A stretch of DNA of 64,000 nucleotides from Acipenser ruthenus (GCF_902713425.1 NC_081241.1:7065263-7129262); one strand, 5' to 3'; numbered from the stretch's first letter, positions 32,575-45,232 are shown. Program-made: numbers and translations. The notes: generated from the letters alone by a model not told the origin.

Positions 32575-33440
32575 AAAAACATAAGAACATAAGAAAGTTT
32601 ACAAACGAGAGGAGGCCATTCGGCCCATCTTGCTCGTTTAGTTGTTAGTAGCTTATTGATCCCAGAATCTCATCAAGCTGCTTCTTGAAGGATCCCAGGG
32701 TGTCAGCTTCAACAACATTACTGGGGAGTTGGTTCCAGACCCTCACAATTCTCTGTGTAAAAAAAGTGCTTCCTATTTTCTGTTCTGAATGCCCCTTTAT
32801 CTAATCTCCATTTGTGACCCGTGGTCCCTGTTTATTTTTTCAGTTTGAAAAAATCCCCTGGGTCGACATTGTCAATACCTTTTAGAATTTTAAATGCTTG
32901 AATCAGATCGCCGCGTAGTCTTCTGAGTTCAAGACTGAATAGATTCAATTATTTTAGCCTGTCTGCATACAACATGCCTTTTAAACCCGGGATATTTCTG
33001 GTTGCTCTTCTTTGCACTCTTCCTAGAGCAGCAATATCCTTTTTGTAACGAGGTGACAAGAAGTGATCACAATATTCTAGATGAGGTCTTACTAATGCAT
33101 TGTAAAGTTTTAATATTACTTCCCTTGATTTAAATTCAACACTTTTCACAATATATCCAAGCATCTTGTTGGCCTTTTTTATAGCTTCCCCACATTGTCT
33201 AGATGAAAACATTTCTGAGTCATCATAAACTCCTAGGTCTTTTTCATAGATTCCTTCTTCAATTTCAGTATCTCCCATATGCTATTTATAATGCACATTT
33301 TTATTGCCTGCATGCAGTACCTTACACTTTTCTCTATTAAATGTCATTTGCCGTGTGCCTGCCCAGTTCTGAATGCTGTCTAGATCATTTTGAATGACTT
33401 TTGCTGCTGCAACAGTGTTTGCCACTCCTCCTATTTTTAG
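32575..33440 (-). mobile_element. CR1-like LINE, 3' end (copy 4)
   Basis: Minus-strand sense. It has the same 3' terminus as the other copies, with protein pieces MTFNREKCKVLHAGNKNVHY, YEKDLGVYDDSEMFSSRQCG and NALVRPHLEYC. 5'-truncated near the VANT..AAKV segment. Confidence 0.9.
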
Positions 33441-34212
33441 TATTAATAAATAAGAAAATGTCACAGTTAGTTAAATTCATTTTTTTATTAGATCACATTA
33501 CTAAAATCTGGAAAACAACCAGAACAAACATGTTTGCCATATTTAATGGAAATCGAAGAAGAAAAAGTAGAAGAAAACACACACACACAATAAAGCTTAA
33601 GTTCACTTTTTTAAAATTGTTACAGCACTGACTACTGGATGCTATTTTTTAAATATATATATATATAAAACATAACAATTCTTAAAAAAGAAATGAAATA
33701 CAGTTCTGGCGAAAACATCTGACTATATTTAACCACATATGTAATAATAAAGTGTACCAATAAACACTTCCTGTGTTAACTGTTATTCAGTAGCACTGTT
33801 TGTGGATGAAGACTCAATTTTAGCTTTTTTTTATTGAAGAATAATTTTTTTTTTTTTAATTTTTGAGAATTTCGTTTATTTTTTAAACTAGGATCCCTGG
33901 TAATTACTAAACATTCAGCTGAAATATGAATCAATCAATTGTTCATTTTCTTTACTCAAGTGAAACCCTTGAGATCACATTCTCATTTCAATAACGCCTT
34001 GTTACCAGACTGTGCCTTTTAGAAAGAGCTCCGTTTGGAGCCCAAAGTAATACTCTACCCATAATGCAATGCATGTCATATCCACAGATATTGATGCGTG
34101 TTATTGTTACAATGTTTAGCAACAGTGATGTAAACACTAAAGGCCAGGTATCATACAACTTAGTATTTTGCTTAGAAATATCATTAACACTTTAAAACTA
34201 TTGTATATATAC
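33441..34212. other. Intergenic DNA
   Basis: AT-rich, with poly-T and short AT repeats. Nothing coding recognised. Confidence 0.35.
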
Positions 34213-34352
34213 ACAGTTGTCATCAAAAGTTTACATATCCCAATGGAAATTTATCATTTCTAGAAATTTCTCAAAAACAAATAATTATAGGAAAAATCTT
34301 TTGAAGCAATAGTTTTGTAAACTAAAGTATGTAAACTTTTGACTACAGCTGT
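34213..34352. mobile_element. Tc1-type MITE
   Basis: About 140 bases with inverted ends: left ACAGTTGTCATCAAAAGTTT, right end complement ACAGCTGTAGTCAAAAGTTT, in TA-rich flanks. No coding capacity. Confidence 0.75.
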
Positions 34353-34592
34353 ATATATACAGGGTCACAGCCATGAAAAATGACAAGGCGCTTGCCCATG
34401 CACATTGGAATATTAATAAGCTGGATTTGCTAACCTGCGGGCTGCCAAGGGAATGTATTATTCCTTGTTATTAGGCTGATATGTACTTCTTTCTAATCAA
34501 CAGTAATACTTTGCCTCACATATAGGGACAATCAACATGTTTCACATGAAACCCATTTGTTGCTAAAAACAAAGTTCAATACAATGGTTTTC

Positions 34593-35089
34593 TTACAACA
34601 CAAAACTGTCTAGTTCAGCTGGCAGATTTTTACAGTGGAATCTGTGCAGGAGGGTCATTGTGTCAGAGACGCCATAAAATGACAGAGTGCCGGCATTAAA
34701 GTCCAGATACACTCTTATTCTACGGGAGTGGGGGGCAGTTATTGCTGTTTCATTGTTATTGTGCTGGGCAGTGTAATTGGAATCAGAGCAGAACAAACTC
34801 CAGGACTTGTTATTGAATCCAAGTATACAGGAATGATCCCCTCCTTTCCTGCTGATTCTTTTATATGTGACTCCTATGTAAGACCCTCCCCCACTGCACT
34901 CAATCTCCCAGTAACAGTGAATCCCAGACAAACCCCCTCTGCAAAGCACTTGGGCATACACGTCAAATCTTTCTGGGTGATCACCTGGATATCTCTGGGT
35001 CTCTCCCCTCCGTGTCACCTTTCTGTTCCCTTCAGACAGACAGAGCTTTCTATATGCTGTGTTGGGGTCCAGTGTGAGCTGACAGGAAT
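34593..35089 (-). pseudogene. SPRY exon of the broken TRIM
   Basis: Open for 165 codons from the AATCAG acceptor. Most of SPRY is like the intact copies (YWEIECSGGGSYIGVTYK, LGFNNKSWSLF), but the last beta strands are lost by the 56-base deletion. Confidence 0.8.
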
Positions 35090-35595
35090 CTGATTCAAGA
35101 GAAGAGGATGGATACAGGAGAGATGGTTAGAAAAGTCAAATCACTGAGAAAATCTCCACTAGGTTTGAATGGTACGGAACCAACAAAAAGACTGATAAAT
35201 ACATATAACAGCTATAATGGCTGTTTCTGACATGAGGCTACAACTTGAAAACAGAAGAGGCATTGAGGTACAAAGGTACAGAAGGGATTATTTGTATTAT
35301 TTTGGGTGAGTTTGTGTGAATTCATTTTACAGCTGGCAATCAATGCACAAAGTAATGATGCTAATCATTGTAAAATATTATACTCTCCCCTGCAACAAGT
35401 ATTGGGACTGATGAATAATTGCAGATTCACTGAGTTTGGGGCATTTGCTGTCTTTTTTCCCCCACTCAGACCCCTTGCTTACTAAATATCTTGAATAGAA
35501 TATCGTCCACTCTTCAAATATCTGTCTAATATTTTAATGAGAAATCCATCACACAAGTGCAGTGATACTGTAATATATATTTACTAATAGCGTAG

Positions 35596-35916
35596 GGTGA
35601 CCTTTATAATTGCTCTTATTTTAAATAATTCTTATCCATTTATATTACGTGTTCTTACTGGACTTTACTAATATAAGTAAATATTTACTAGAAGTTTTAA
35701 CTGCTCTTAGTCAAACTGTATTCTTTATGTTGTTGTTACCTGAATTTGATCTTATTGTACTTTCAGAACTGCTCTTACCTGTATTATGATATTCTGTAAT
35801 GTGATATTTTATGAAGCGATAACTTGTGATGTGATATTTTATAATGCAGTACTTTGTACTGTGATACTTTGTAACAATTGTAAGTCATCCTGGGTAAGGG
35901 TGTCTGCTAAGAAATA

Positions 35917-35979
<63 letters not shown>

Positions 35980-35985
35980 CAGGGA
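35596..35985 (+). mobile_element. L2-type LINE 3' end with (AAT)n tail
   Basis: Non-coding sequence that ends GTAAGTCATCCTGGGTAAGG, then GTGTCTGCTAAGAAATAAAT and about 60 bases of AAT repeats. The final 50 bases match the family A SINE tails, but the preceding 250 bases have no SINE body, as expected for the partner LINE. Confidence 0.55.
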
Positions 35986-36608
35986 TAGCTGTTCATTTTA
36001 CCACAAATCTGATTTTACATGTATTGTACATGTATTAAAAGATGGGATGATTATCTATTCAAGGATACCAAGATATTTTGCTTATTTGTTTAAATCAGGA
36101 ACCAGGCTTTGTTTGTTACACAATTTAACTATGGTATGATATGTAAGATATGATATATGATAATAAAACATATTCAAACATGATATATAAGTTACACAAT
36201 AAATAGTAATATAACCGTATCAAAATAGTGAAAATGAAAAGCAATTGAACCGAATAAAAAGAAACCCCAAATCAACCAGAAACTACAAATATAAACCCAA
36301 TCCATAATAAATTAGGCTGAGAAATTAAAATAGGTTTCAGTACAGTATTCAATTCAATGCACTAATTGATCTAATGTAAAACTAGCTAACATTTTATAAA
36401 TAGACACACTAAATATCCTGGTGAATCCTTATCATCTAGGACAGCTACAAGGAAATGGTTCAAACCCTTACCTGTTTCCCAGTCCTTTCTGTCTCAGCTG
36501 GGACTGTATCATGGGTCTTGTGTTCCTTGTCTGCACACAGCCAGCAAATACACGTCTGATCGGTTCTACAAAAGACCTCAAAAATATTTAGGTGTTCAGC
36601 ACAAAGCT

Positions 36609-37117
36609 GAGAACAAGATAAGAACAAGTAAAGTGCATTTAAGGAATGGTGATAAGTGTCCAAGGGGAAAAACAGAGGAGTTCTACAGATACTTTCTGAA
36701 GAGGTGAGTCATGGAATGTGGTCAGGGACTGGAAAGTCCTGACATTTGTAGCATCAGTGTCACCGGTCTCAGCATTAACTTCAGTGTCATTGGTCTCAGC
36801 ATTAACTTCAGTAGCAGTGAATCAAACGCATGTCTCTCAGTGAAGGTATAAACACATCTACTGATTCATATTTATAACTTCTATTCTTCCTGCCCTTTTA
36901 ATATCACATATTTCTACAGTGTGAAAATGGTCATTTTAGGTTGGTGTGGTTTTGCTGGGAGCCAATTTGTTTTAAATAATATGGGTCATGAAATTTCAAA
37001 CATCATCCAAGGTGGATCGCTGGCTAAACAGTTAGCGACATATATTACTTTGCAGTTTGCATTAATAGTCATTAGACTTTATAAGATGATAACTTTCACC
37101 TTCATAACAGATATATA
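36609..37117. other. Intergenic DNA
   Basis: A small duplication of TCA-GCATTAACTTCAGT at 36765-36815. No gene recognised. Confidence 0.35.
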
Positions 37118-38752
37118 CAGTGCCTATAGAAAGTCTACACCCTTTCAAAATGCTCACCTTTTGTTGCCTTATAGCCTGGAATTAAAATGCATTCAAATAG
37201 TTTTTTTTTCATTTATCTACACATCCTGCCCCACAACTTCCAAGTGAACAAAAATATTCTAGAAGTCTGTAGTTAATTAATTAACATTAATTAAAAATAA
37301 AAACTGAAATAGTTTGGTTGGATAAGTGTCCACCCCCTTGTAATAGCAATCCTAAATTAGCTCAGGTGTAACCAATTGCCTTCAATATCACACACCAAGT
37401 TAAGTGGCCTCCACCTGTGTTAAATTGTAGTGATTCACATGATTTCAGGATAAATTCAGCAGTTCCTGTAGGTTCCCTCTGTTGGGTAGTGCATTTCAAA
37501 GCAAAGACTCAACCATGAGCACCAAGGCACTTTCAAAAGAACTCTGAGACAAAGTTGTTGAAAGGCACAGATCAGGGGATGGGTATCAAAAAAATAAAGT
37601 CTTGAATATCCCTTGGAGCACGGTCAAGACGATTATTAAGAAGTGGAAGGTGTATGGCACCACCAAGACCCTGCCTAGATCAGGCCGTCCCTCCAAACTG
37701 GATGACCGAGCAAGAAGGAGACTGATCAGAGAGGCTACCAAGAGGCCAATGGCAACTTTGCAAGAGCTACAGGCTTTTATGGCCAAGACTGGTCAAAGTT
37801 TGCATGTGACAACAATATCCCAAGAACTCCAAAAAATCTGGCCTGTATGGTAGGGTGGCAAGAAGGAAGCCATTACTCAAGAAAGCTCACCTTGAATCCC
37901 GTTTGAAGTATGCAAAAAAAAAACACTGGAGATTCTGTAGCCATGTGGCAAAATGTTTTGTGGTCTGACAAAACTAAAATTGAATTTTTTGGCCAAAATG
38001 CAAAGCGTTATGTTTGGTGCAAACCCAACACAGAGCATCACCCAAAGAACACCATCCCTACTGTAAAGCATGGTGGTGGCAGCATCATGTTATGAGGATG
38101 TTTCTCATCAGCAGGGACTGGAGCACTTGTCAGGATAGAAGGGAAAATGAATGGAGCAAAGTACAGAGAAGTCCTTTAGGAAAACCTGCTGCCCTCTGCA
38201 AGAAAGCTGAAACTGGGACAGAAGTTCACCTTTCAGCATGACAACGACCCAAAGCACACAGCCAAAGCTACACTGGAGTGGCTAAGGAACAAAAAGGTAA
38301 ATGTCATTGAGTGGCCTAGTCAGAGCCCCGACCTAAATCCAATTGAAAATTTGTGGCTTGACTTGAAGATTGCTGTCCATCAACGCTCCCCAAGGAACTT
38401 GACAGAGTTTGAACAGTTTTGTAAAGAAGAATGATCAAATATTGCCAAATCTAGGTGTGCAAAGTTGGTAGAGACCTATCCCAACAGACTCACAGCTGTA
38501 ATTGCTGCCAAAGGTGATTTCACCAAGTATTAACTCAGGGGGGGTGGAGACTTATCCAATTATGATCTTTCAGTTTTGTATTTTTAAAATATAATTTTTT
38601 TTCTCAGTAAAACCTTTTTTCGCCTTAACAGTGTGGAGTATGGTGTGTTGATAAGTGGAAAAAATCCTCATTTAAATGCATGAAACTCTGAGGCACTGAC
38701 ACAACAAAATGTGAAAAAAGTTCAAGGGGGTGTAGACTTTCTATAGGCACTG
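37118..38752 (+). mobile_element. Full-length but inactive Tc1-like transposon
   Basis: 1635 bases with 25-base perfect inverted ends (CAGTGCCTATAGAAAGTCTA then CACCC). TA at the left junction, TG at the right where TA would be expected. The transposase is recognisable in pieces: helix-turn-helix WSTVKTIIKKWKVYGTTKTL with PRSGRPSKLD; first catalytic Asp in [14 protein letters not shown]; second in [11 protein letters not shown]; Glu in [15 protein letters not shown]. The last part ends VIAAKGDFTKY. At least three frame breaks or stops separate these pieces, so it cannot make transposase, though its ends look usable. Confidence 0.9.
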
Positions 38753-38885
38753 TGTGTATATATATATATATATATATGATATGGAGGGTTTTTTTTAGAC
38801 AAATTAGATTTTTGCCTTGGTAAAAATGCATTCCTAGCTACACCCCTGGTTATTGCTGCCTTTAAAAATCCAACACGCTATACTT

Positions 38886-39143
38886 GTTATTATTATTATT
38901 ATTTATTTCTTAGCAGACGCCCTTATCCAGGGCAACTTACAATTGATACAAGATATCAAAGTATACAGATATCACATTATTTTTACATACAATTACCCAT
39001 TTATCCAGTTGGGTTTTTACTGGAGCAATCTAGGTAAAGTACCTTGCTCAAGAGTACAACCGCAGTGTCCCCCACTGGGGATTGAAACCACAACCCTCCG
39101 GCCAAGAGTCCAGAGCCCTCACCACTACTCCACACTGCTGCCC
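38886..39143 (-). mobile_element. SINE family A, minus orientation
   Basis: Starts with the complement of the AAATAATAAT tail and TTAGCAGACGCCCTTATCCA; ends at the head ACCACTACTCCACACTGCTG. Confidence 0.88.
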
Positions 39144-39479
39144 TATGACAGAAGTTATACAGAAACTGTGACAGAAGTTATTGACAGAAGTTATACAGTA
39201 ACGACAAGTAAAGAGATGCTGTTCAAACCGTTGTAAAAAAAAAATACGGTCAGTGTAACAGAACTTTCTAAGTTTACATATTATAGATTTTAGACAGAAA
39301 CACAAAGTTAGACTCATCAGCCCTGCTGTTTAATTCCTAATCTTAATATTGTAAATATTTGCTTGGATTTACAATATCATATAATATGCTGTCCTGAATC
39401 AATCTTTCATTGTTAAATGAGGGGTGTCATGATGGGGGGGGGGGGGGGGAGGGATAGTTGTTAAAGGGTTACTGTGACA
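39144..39479. other. Intergenic DNA with direct repeats
   Basis: Three copies of TGACAGAAGTTAT(ACAG) at 39147-39200 and a poly-G run at 39434-39449. No gene. Confidence 0.45.
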
Positions 39480-39671
39480 GTCCCACTCTCAACTCTCTGC
39501 TCTCTGCCACTCCCACACTCATTCAGCAGATTCTGCACCTCCTGCTTGTTTAAACCTGGCCTCAGTCCAAAACCCCACCTCTTGGAGTTTTACACAATTC
39601 CAGGAAATCACAGCACAGTGAAGTTTCGTTTGTAGTGAAATCGTCAGTCTCTCTGCCTCACTACAGCAGAA
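39480..39671 (+). promoter_or_regulatory. 5' region of the plus-strand TRIM
   Basis: Homologous to 63580-63775 and, inverted, to 27980-28140. It contains AGTTTCGTTTG (ISRE-like) about 40 bases before the ATG. Confidence 0.45.
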
Positions 39672-40259
39672 ATGGCAGAAGCAAATATTCTGGTAGCAGA
39701 GCAGCAGTTGTTGTGTGCAGTGTGTCTGGAGATTTTGAAGGACCCAGTCGCTATTCCATGTGGACACAGTTACTGTATGGGGTGTATTAAGAACTGCTGG
39801 GATCGGACTGAACATAGACGTTTCTACAGCTGCCCTCAGTGCAGAAAGACCTTTACCCGAAGGCCTGTTCTGCGCAGAAACACCATCCTGGCTGAAATTG
39901 CTGGAGAATTCAAGAAGAGAAGGCTCAATCCTCCTCCTGCTCAATGTTACGCTGGTCCTGGAGATGTGCCGTGTGATGTCTGCACTGAGAGAAAGTTTAA
40001 AGCTGTGAAATCCTGTTTGACATGCCTGGCCTCTTATTGTGAAACACACGTCAAGCCACACTATGAGGGTGTTGCTTTCAAGAGGCACAAACTGGTCAAC
40101 GCTATTGAAAATCTGGAGCAGAAGCTTTGTGCTGAACACCAGAAGGTTTTTGAGGTCTTTTGTAGAACCGATCAGATGTGTATTTGCTGGCTGTGTGCAG
40201 ACAAGGAACACAAGAGCCATGATACAGTCTCAGCTGAGACAGAAAGGAGTGTGAAACAG
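39672..40259 (+). CDS. TRIM exon 1: RING and B-boxes
   Basis: 196 codons, donor CAG|GTAAGG. The start is the ATG after CACTACAGCAGAA, matched by the ATG at 63776. Confidence 0.93.
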
Positions 40260-41602
40260 GTAAGGGTTTGAACCATTTCCTTGTAGCTATTCTAGAAGAT
40301 AAGAATTCACAGGATATTTAGTGTGTCTATTTATAAAATGTTAGCTAGTTTTATCATTTTGAGACCAATTAATGCATTGAATTGAATATTGTATTGAGAC
40401 CTATTTTACTTTCTCAGCCTAAATTATTATGGATTAGGTTTATATTTGTAGTTTCTGGTTTATTTGGGTTTTCTTTTTATTCGGTTCAATTGCTTTTCAT
40501 TTTCACTATTTTGATACGGTTATTTTACTATTTATTGTGTAACTTATATATCATGTTTGAATATGTTTTATTGTCATATATCATATCTTATATAACATAC
40601 CATAGTTAAATTGTGTAACAAACAAAGCCTGGTATCTGATTTAAACAAATAAACAAAAGCATGTGCCCAAAATACATATGAAATGCAATCTACATTAGAG
40701 AAAGCAGCTTCAGTTGTCTAGGTGCCTGTCATAAGCTTATGTAATGTGACACACGCTGGATCAGCAACAGTTCTCAGTTAGCAGTGTGACAGAGCAGCAG
40801 CCCTGTCCTTGTAAAGAGTGTGTGGGAGAATGTAAGGTTAGCAGGGACAGGGTTAAACCTGTCCCTGCAAGCAATCACAGGTGTGGCTATTTCCCAGATA
40901 GGTAATTGATGCCACACAGGCAATTCTGTGTCTGAGTCACTCTCCCTGCCGATAACACCTGGGCCTTGATGCTAACCTTACCACAAGTAGTAAGAGCCAG
41001 TGCCATCTAGTGGACAGGTGCTGTAAGTCAAGTGTCCTGTTGTATTGCTGGCAGCTGTGCACTAGATGGCGCTGGCTTTTGCCACAATGCAGGCATGTTG
41101 ACTGATCTAGCCTGTCTGCAGATGTCTATAACTGGCAACGAGACTGAAGATCAGCTTCTGAACTCAGGTTAAGGCCCCATAACATAGACTCATTAGAATA
41201 AGAATTGAGTATCGCAATAAGACCGCTCCGAATCACTGAAAACATCACAAGGAGATGAAGAGACAGTGAAAAAAAGATCATGTAATTTGCTACATTCCAT
41301 TTAATTAAGAATTATTCTGACAGTTTACATAGCATACCTTTAGATATTGACATGTAGGGTATCTGTTTGCATAATGTCTGTATCGTTAATCTAATTCCAT
41401 ATTAATGGGAGCGGTGTGAATAACACAGCTTGCTCTGAAATAGTCTGTATTGAGAAATGTTACTGTGTCACTGTGTTTCTACACAGAAGAAGCTGGGAGA
41501 GACACAGACACAAATACAACAGAGAATCCAGGAGAGACTGAAAGACGTGGATGAGCTGAAACAGGCTGTGAAGTCACTGAAAGTGGGTATTAACAAGAGG
41601 GG

Positions 41603-41676
<74 letters not shown>

Positions 41677-44600
41677 GAAAAATAAATGGAACAAACTGTA
41701 TTTTGAAATATTAAAAGATTGAATCCTGTCACTTGTTATCCATTTACACATCCATTAGAACAGATTTCTAAACTGATCAATGGACTTGCGCAAATCTGCC
41801 GAAGTCTACAGAATATCGCTATGTGTTTCTGATATGAGTTGTAAGGATGTCTCCCGTACTGTGTTATTTCACTCAGAGATCTGCACAGAGGGAAATAAAG
41901 GAAAGTGAGACGATCTTTACTGAGCTGATCCGATCCATTGAGAAGATCCACAATGAGGTTACTGAGCTGATTGGAGCTAACGAGAAGGCTGCAGTGAATG
42001 AGGCTGAAGGACGCATGAAGAAACTGGAGCAGGAGATTGCTGAGCTAAGGAGGAGAAACGCTGAGCTGAAACAGCTTTCAGAGACAGAGGATCACATCCA
42101 TTTTCTACAGGTAACATCACTGCTTGTTAGAAAATCTCAAGTCCATAACTGGGACGGTTTCAGACAGACCTCTCCAATTGAATGAATCCTTGCTTTTCCC
42201 CAGGAATGTTTTGGACCCCATTCTGTTTCACTGAAAACTCCTTTTCTCCACTTTCCTGTTGTAGAATTTCCAGTCTCTCTGTGCCCCTCCTGAAGCTGGA
42301 GACTTACCCAGCGTTACTGTCAATACAGACATCTCTTTTGGGGCTGTGAGGAAAGCTGTATCTGTACTTAAAGACCATATTGAGAACTTCTGCAAGGGGG
42401 AATTAGTCAAAATAACCACAACAGGTTGGTGTGAAATAGATTCCTTTGGTAGAGATTTCTCAAACAGACCATGGCTTGAGGAGGGACAGGACTTGCAAGA
42501 CATTAATAAAGACCTCTTGCAGATTGTTGGCTATATGAATATTGCAGATGTTTTATTTCAAATGATTTCCCCAGGTTGAAACGCCCCTGCTCATTTACAG
42601 TGACATCCCAAGTGATGAGAGCAGGAAGGGAGTTTCTTATTATTTGTTTATTTAGCAGACACCTTTATCCAAGGTGACTTACAGAGACTAGGGTGTGTGA
42701 ACTATGCATCAGCTGCAGAGTCACTTACAACTACGTCTCACCCAAAAGACGGAGCACAAGGAGATTAAGTGACTTGCTAAGGTCACACAGTGAGTCAGTC
42801 GCTGGGGGGGATTTGAACCGGTGACCTTCTGGTTACAAGCCCTTTTCTTTAACCACTGGATCACACAGCCTCCTTAAGCTTCTAGTGCATTACATGAGAA
42901 AACAACACAATAGCATTTAAACAGAGAGAGAGGGATTCACACATTAAACAACACATGTTTCAATTCTATTTCTCTCTCTTTTTTTCGACCAAGTGAATGA
43001 AGTTGCAGTTTACAGTCTGCAGGCTCCAGAGCCAAGGAACAGAGCTGAGTTTTTAAAATGTAAGTCTGTTTTCACTGAAACATTTAATTGAAAGACGTGT
43101 CACTCCATTGTGAGAAGAGCTAACACTACAGAACAGGGAGGGGTGGAGCTTGAGGGCAGCAATTATTATTATTTATTAGTAATTGTAAACCATTAATCTA
43201 CACTCCTCTCCAACAGACAACAAATTGTTTCAGATGAATACATGCAGAATGACTGGGAGAGGGGCATTTGTTGTCTGTTTTTCCACTCAGACCTTTCTCT
43301 CCCTAAATATCTTGGTATCCCTGAATAGAAAATCATCCCATCTTTTAATACATGTACAATGCATGTAAAAGCAGTTGTGGGGTAAAATGAACAGCTATCC
43401 TTCCCAGTCATCCTGTGCTGGTAGTAAATGTATATTGCAGTATCACTGCACTTGTGGGATGGATAGCTCATTATATTAGACAGATATTTGAAGAGTGGAC
43501 AATACTCTATTGAAGATATTTAGTAAGCAAGGGGTCTGAGTGGGTAAAATATAACACATACCTAGTAGGAACATTAAGTGAACTGTAATTGTATGCAGAG
43601 TTACATTTGATTGGTTCCGATTCAAGAAGTTTGATAAGATCGAGGAATTATAATGAACAAAAGAATCAAACAGCAAGAGGGCTTAATTAAAAGCAGCAGC
43701 AGTTTTTTGAAGACAGAAAAATAAAAAGAGAGAACTTCTCCAAATTCAGAAATAAATACAGTAAGGTTGATTATCAACCTTAAACATCACAGTCTAAATA
43801 TATTTGTCTATAAAATAGGAGGGAGGAGGGGGAGGGAGGAGGGAGAATGGAGGAGATATCATGAACCAGGGAGCATATAGGAGTGAGCAGGGAGGAGGGA
43901 GCATGAAGGAAGAAGTAGAGTGGAGGGAGCATAGAGGAGGGAGGATGGAGGAGAGAGCAGAGAGTATGGAGGAGGAAGCAGGAAGGAAGAGCATAGAGGA
44001 GGGAGCATGGATGCGGGACTATGGACAAGGGAGCATGGAGGAGTGAGGAGGGAGCAGGAAAATGGGAAGAGGGAGGAGGGAGAATAGAAGAGGGAGGATT
44101 GAGGAGAAAGCAGAGAAAAGGGAGAATGGATGAGGGAGCAGGAAGCATGGAGGAGGGAGTAGTTAACATAAAAGAAGAAGCATGGAGGAGGGAGCAGGGA
44201 GAAGGGAGCATGGAGGAGGAATGAGGCAGCAGGGAGAATGGAGGAGGGAACATAGAGGAGGGAGCAGGGAAAAGGGAGGACAGTGGAGGGATTTTAGTGG
44301 ATGATATTCTATTCAAGATATTTACTAAGCAAGGGGTCTGAGTGTTGAAAATGGAAACAAATACCCCACCCCAGTCATTCTGCATGTATTCATCTGAAAC
44401 AATACTAGTTGGTGGGCAGTGTATAATATTTTACAATGAATAGCATCATTACTTTGTGCATTGATTACCAGCTGCAAACTCATCCAAAATATACAAACAA
44501 TCCTATTACTCCCTTCTGTACCTTTGTACTTCAATGCCTCTTCTGTTTTCAAGTTGTAGCCTTATGCCAGAAACAGCCATTATAAAAAGAACCTGTTGTA

Positions 44601-45232
44601 ATATGTATTTATAAGTCTAACTTTTGGTTGGTTCTATGGAGATTTTCTCAGTGATTTGACTTTTCTAACCCTCTCTCCTCTACCCGTCCTCTTCTCTTCA
44701 ATCAGATTCCTGTCAGCTCACACTGGACCCCAACACAGCGCATAGAGAGCTCTGTCTGTCTGAAGGGAACAGAAAGGCGACATGGGGAGAGACCCAGAGA
44801 TGTTCTGATCACCCAGAGAGATTTGATTACTATCTCCAGGTGCTTTGCAGAGAGGGTTTGTCTGGGACTCACAGTTACTGGGAGATTGAGTGGAGTGGGG
44901 GAGGGGCTTATATAGGAGTTGCATATAAAGGAATCAGCAGGAAAGGAGTGGACCTTTCCTGTGTCCTTGGATACAATGACAAGTCCTGGAGTTTGTTCTG
45001 CTCCGGTTCCAGTTACACTGCCCGGCACAATAACAATGAAACTGCAATAACTGCCCCACGCTCCCCGAGAATAGGAGTGTATCTGAACTTTAATGCTGGC
45101 ACACTGTCATTTTATGGCGTCTCAGACACAATGACCCTCCTGCACAGATTCCAAACCACATTCACTGAGCCGCTCTATCCTGGGGTTTATATTTATTCTG
45201 GTTCCCCTGTAACAATCTGCCAGCTGAACTAG
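39672..45232 (+). CDS. finTRIM-like TRIM gene, complete, inverted duplicate
   Basis: Exons: 39672-40259, 41487-41582, 41877-42110, 42265-42424, 42994-43059 and 44706-45232, giving 556 residues. All junctions have GT/AG ends and the same phases as the minus-strand copy. RING cysteines C15/C18, C30/H32, C35/C38 and C54/C57 are present. B-box 1 CDVC to CETHVKPH, B-box 2 CRTDQMCICWLCADKEHKSH, two coiled-coil exons, a linker and PRY-SPRY (LTLDPNTAHREL, SYWEIEWSGGGAYIGVAYK) follow. It is likely an E3 ubiquitin ligase of innate immunity, from family knowledge. It differs from the minus copy in exon 1 ([11 protein letters not shown] versus MASNLWSEDQ) and lacks the optional 57-nt exon; a SINE sits in that intron. 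The last intron has the G-rich minisatellite but no LINE. Confidence 0.9.
41487..41582 (+). CDS. TRIM 96-nt coiled-coil exon
   Basis: KKLGETQTQIQQRIQERLKD to KQAVKSLK. Acceptor TTTCTACACAG, donor AAA|GTGGGT. Confidence 0.92.
41605..41676. repeat. (ATT)n microsatellite
   Basis: About 24 units, starting about 22 bases after the 96-nt exon. Confidence 0.95.
41877..42110 (+). CDS. TRIM 234-nt coiled-coil exon
   Basis: RSAQREIKESETIFTELIRS to LSETEDHIHFLQ. Acceptor TTTCACTCAG, donor CAG|GTAACA. Confidence 0.92.
42265..42424 (+). CDS. TRIM 160-nt linker exon
   Basis: NFQSLCAPPEAGDLPSVTVN to LVKITTT. Acceptor CCTGTTGTAG; donor CAG|GTTGGT, weak but identical in the paralogue. Confidence 0.85.
42637..42880 (-). 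mobile_element. SINE family B in a TRIM intron
   Basis: Matches 59873-60115 over its length. It starts with the complement of an L2-like tail (TTATTTAGCAGACACCTTTA) and ends with a tRNA-like head (GGATTTGAACCGGTGACCTT, complement of the B box). Confidence 0.88.
42994..43059 (+). CDS. TRIM 66-nt exon before SPRY
   Basis: VNEVAVYSLQAPEPRNRAEF. The acceptor is TTTTTTCGACCAAG (ends AAG, weaker than in the paralogue); donor T|GTAAGT. Confidence 0.82.
43810..44285. repeat. GGGAGGAGGGAGCATGGAGG-type minisatellite
   Basis: Purine-rich on the sense strand of the plus-strand TRIM, in the same intron as the array at 20345-21062. Uninterrupted here. Confidence 0.95.
44706..45232 (+). CDS. TRIM PRY-SPRY exon
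   Basis: Acceptor CTTCAATCAG; 175 codons to TAG. Intact SPRY core (VLGYNDKSWSLFCSG, LNFNAGTLSFYGVSD), ending TICQLN. Confidence 0.93.

Larger units (their letters stand above)
34593..36608 (-). pseudogene. Broken TRIM copy (partial B-box exon and damaged SPRY exon)
   Basis: Two pieces of the TRIM family remain in order on the minus strand. 36472-36608 is the end of exon 1 (LCAEHLNIFEVFCRTDQTCI to ERTGKQ, with intact donor GTAAGG); the RING and B-box 1 are absent. 34593-35089 is the PRY-SPRY exon, with an intact acceptor but about 56 bases lost between two ATTCC repeats near its end, shifting the frame so the last strand becomes LPAELDSFVL. The coiled-coil exons are not found. The intron still holds a fragment (about 35445-35590 and 35985-36090) matching the last-intron sequence of the complete genes, with a LINE tail between. 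Confidence 0.8.

Noticed and set aside
39519-40220. 233-residue minus-strand frame
   Set aside because: Antisense shadow of TRIM exon 1.
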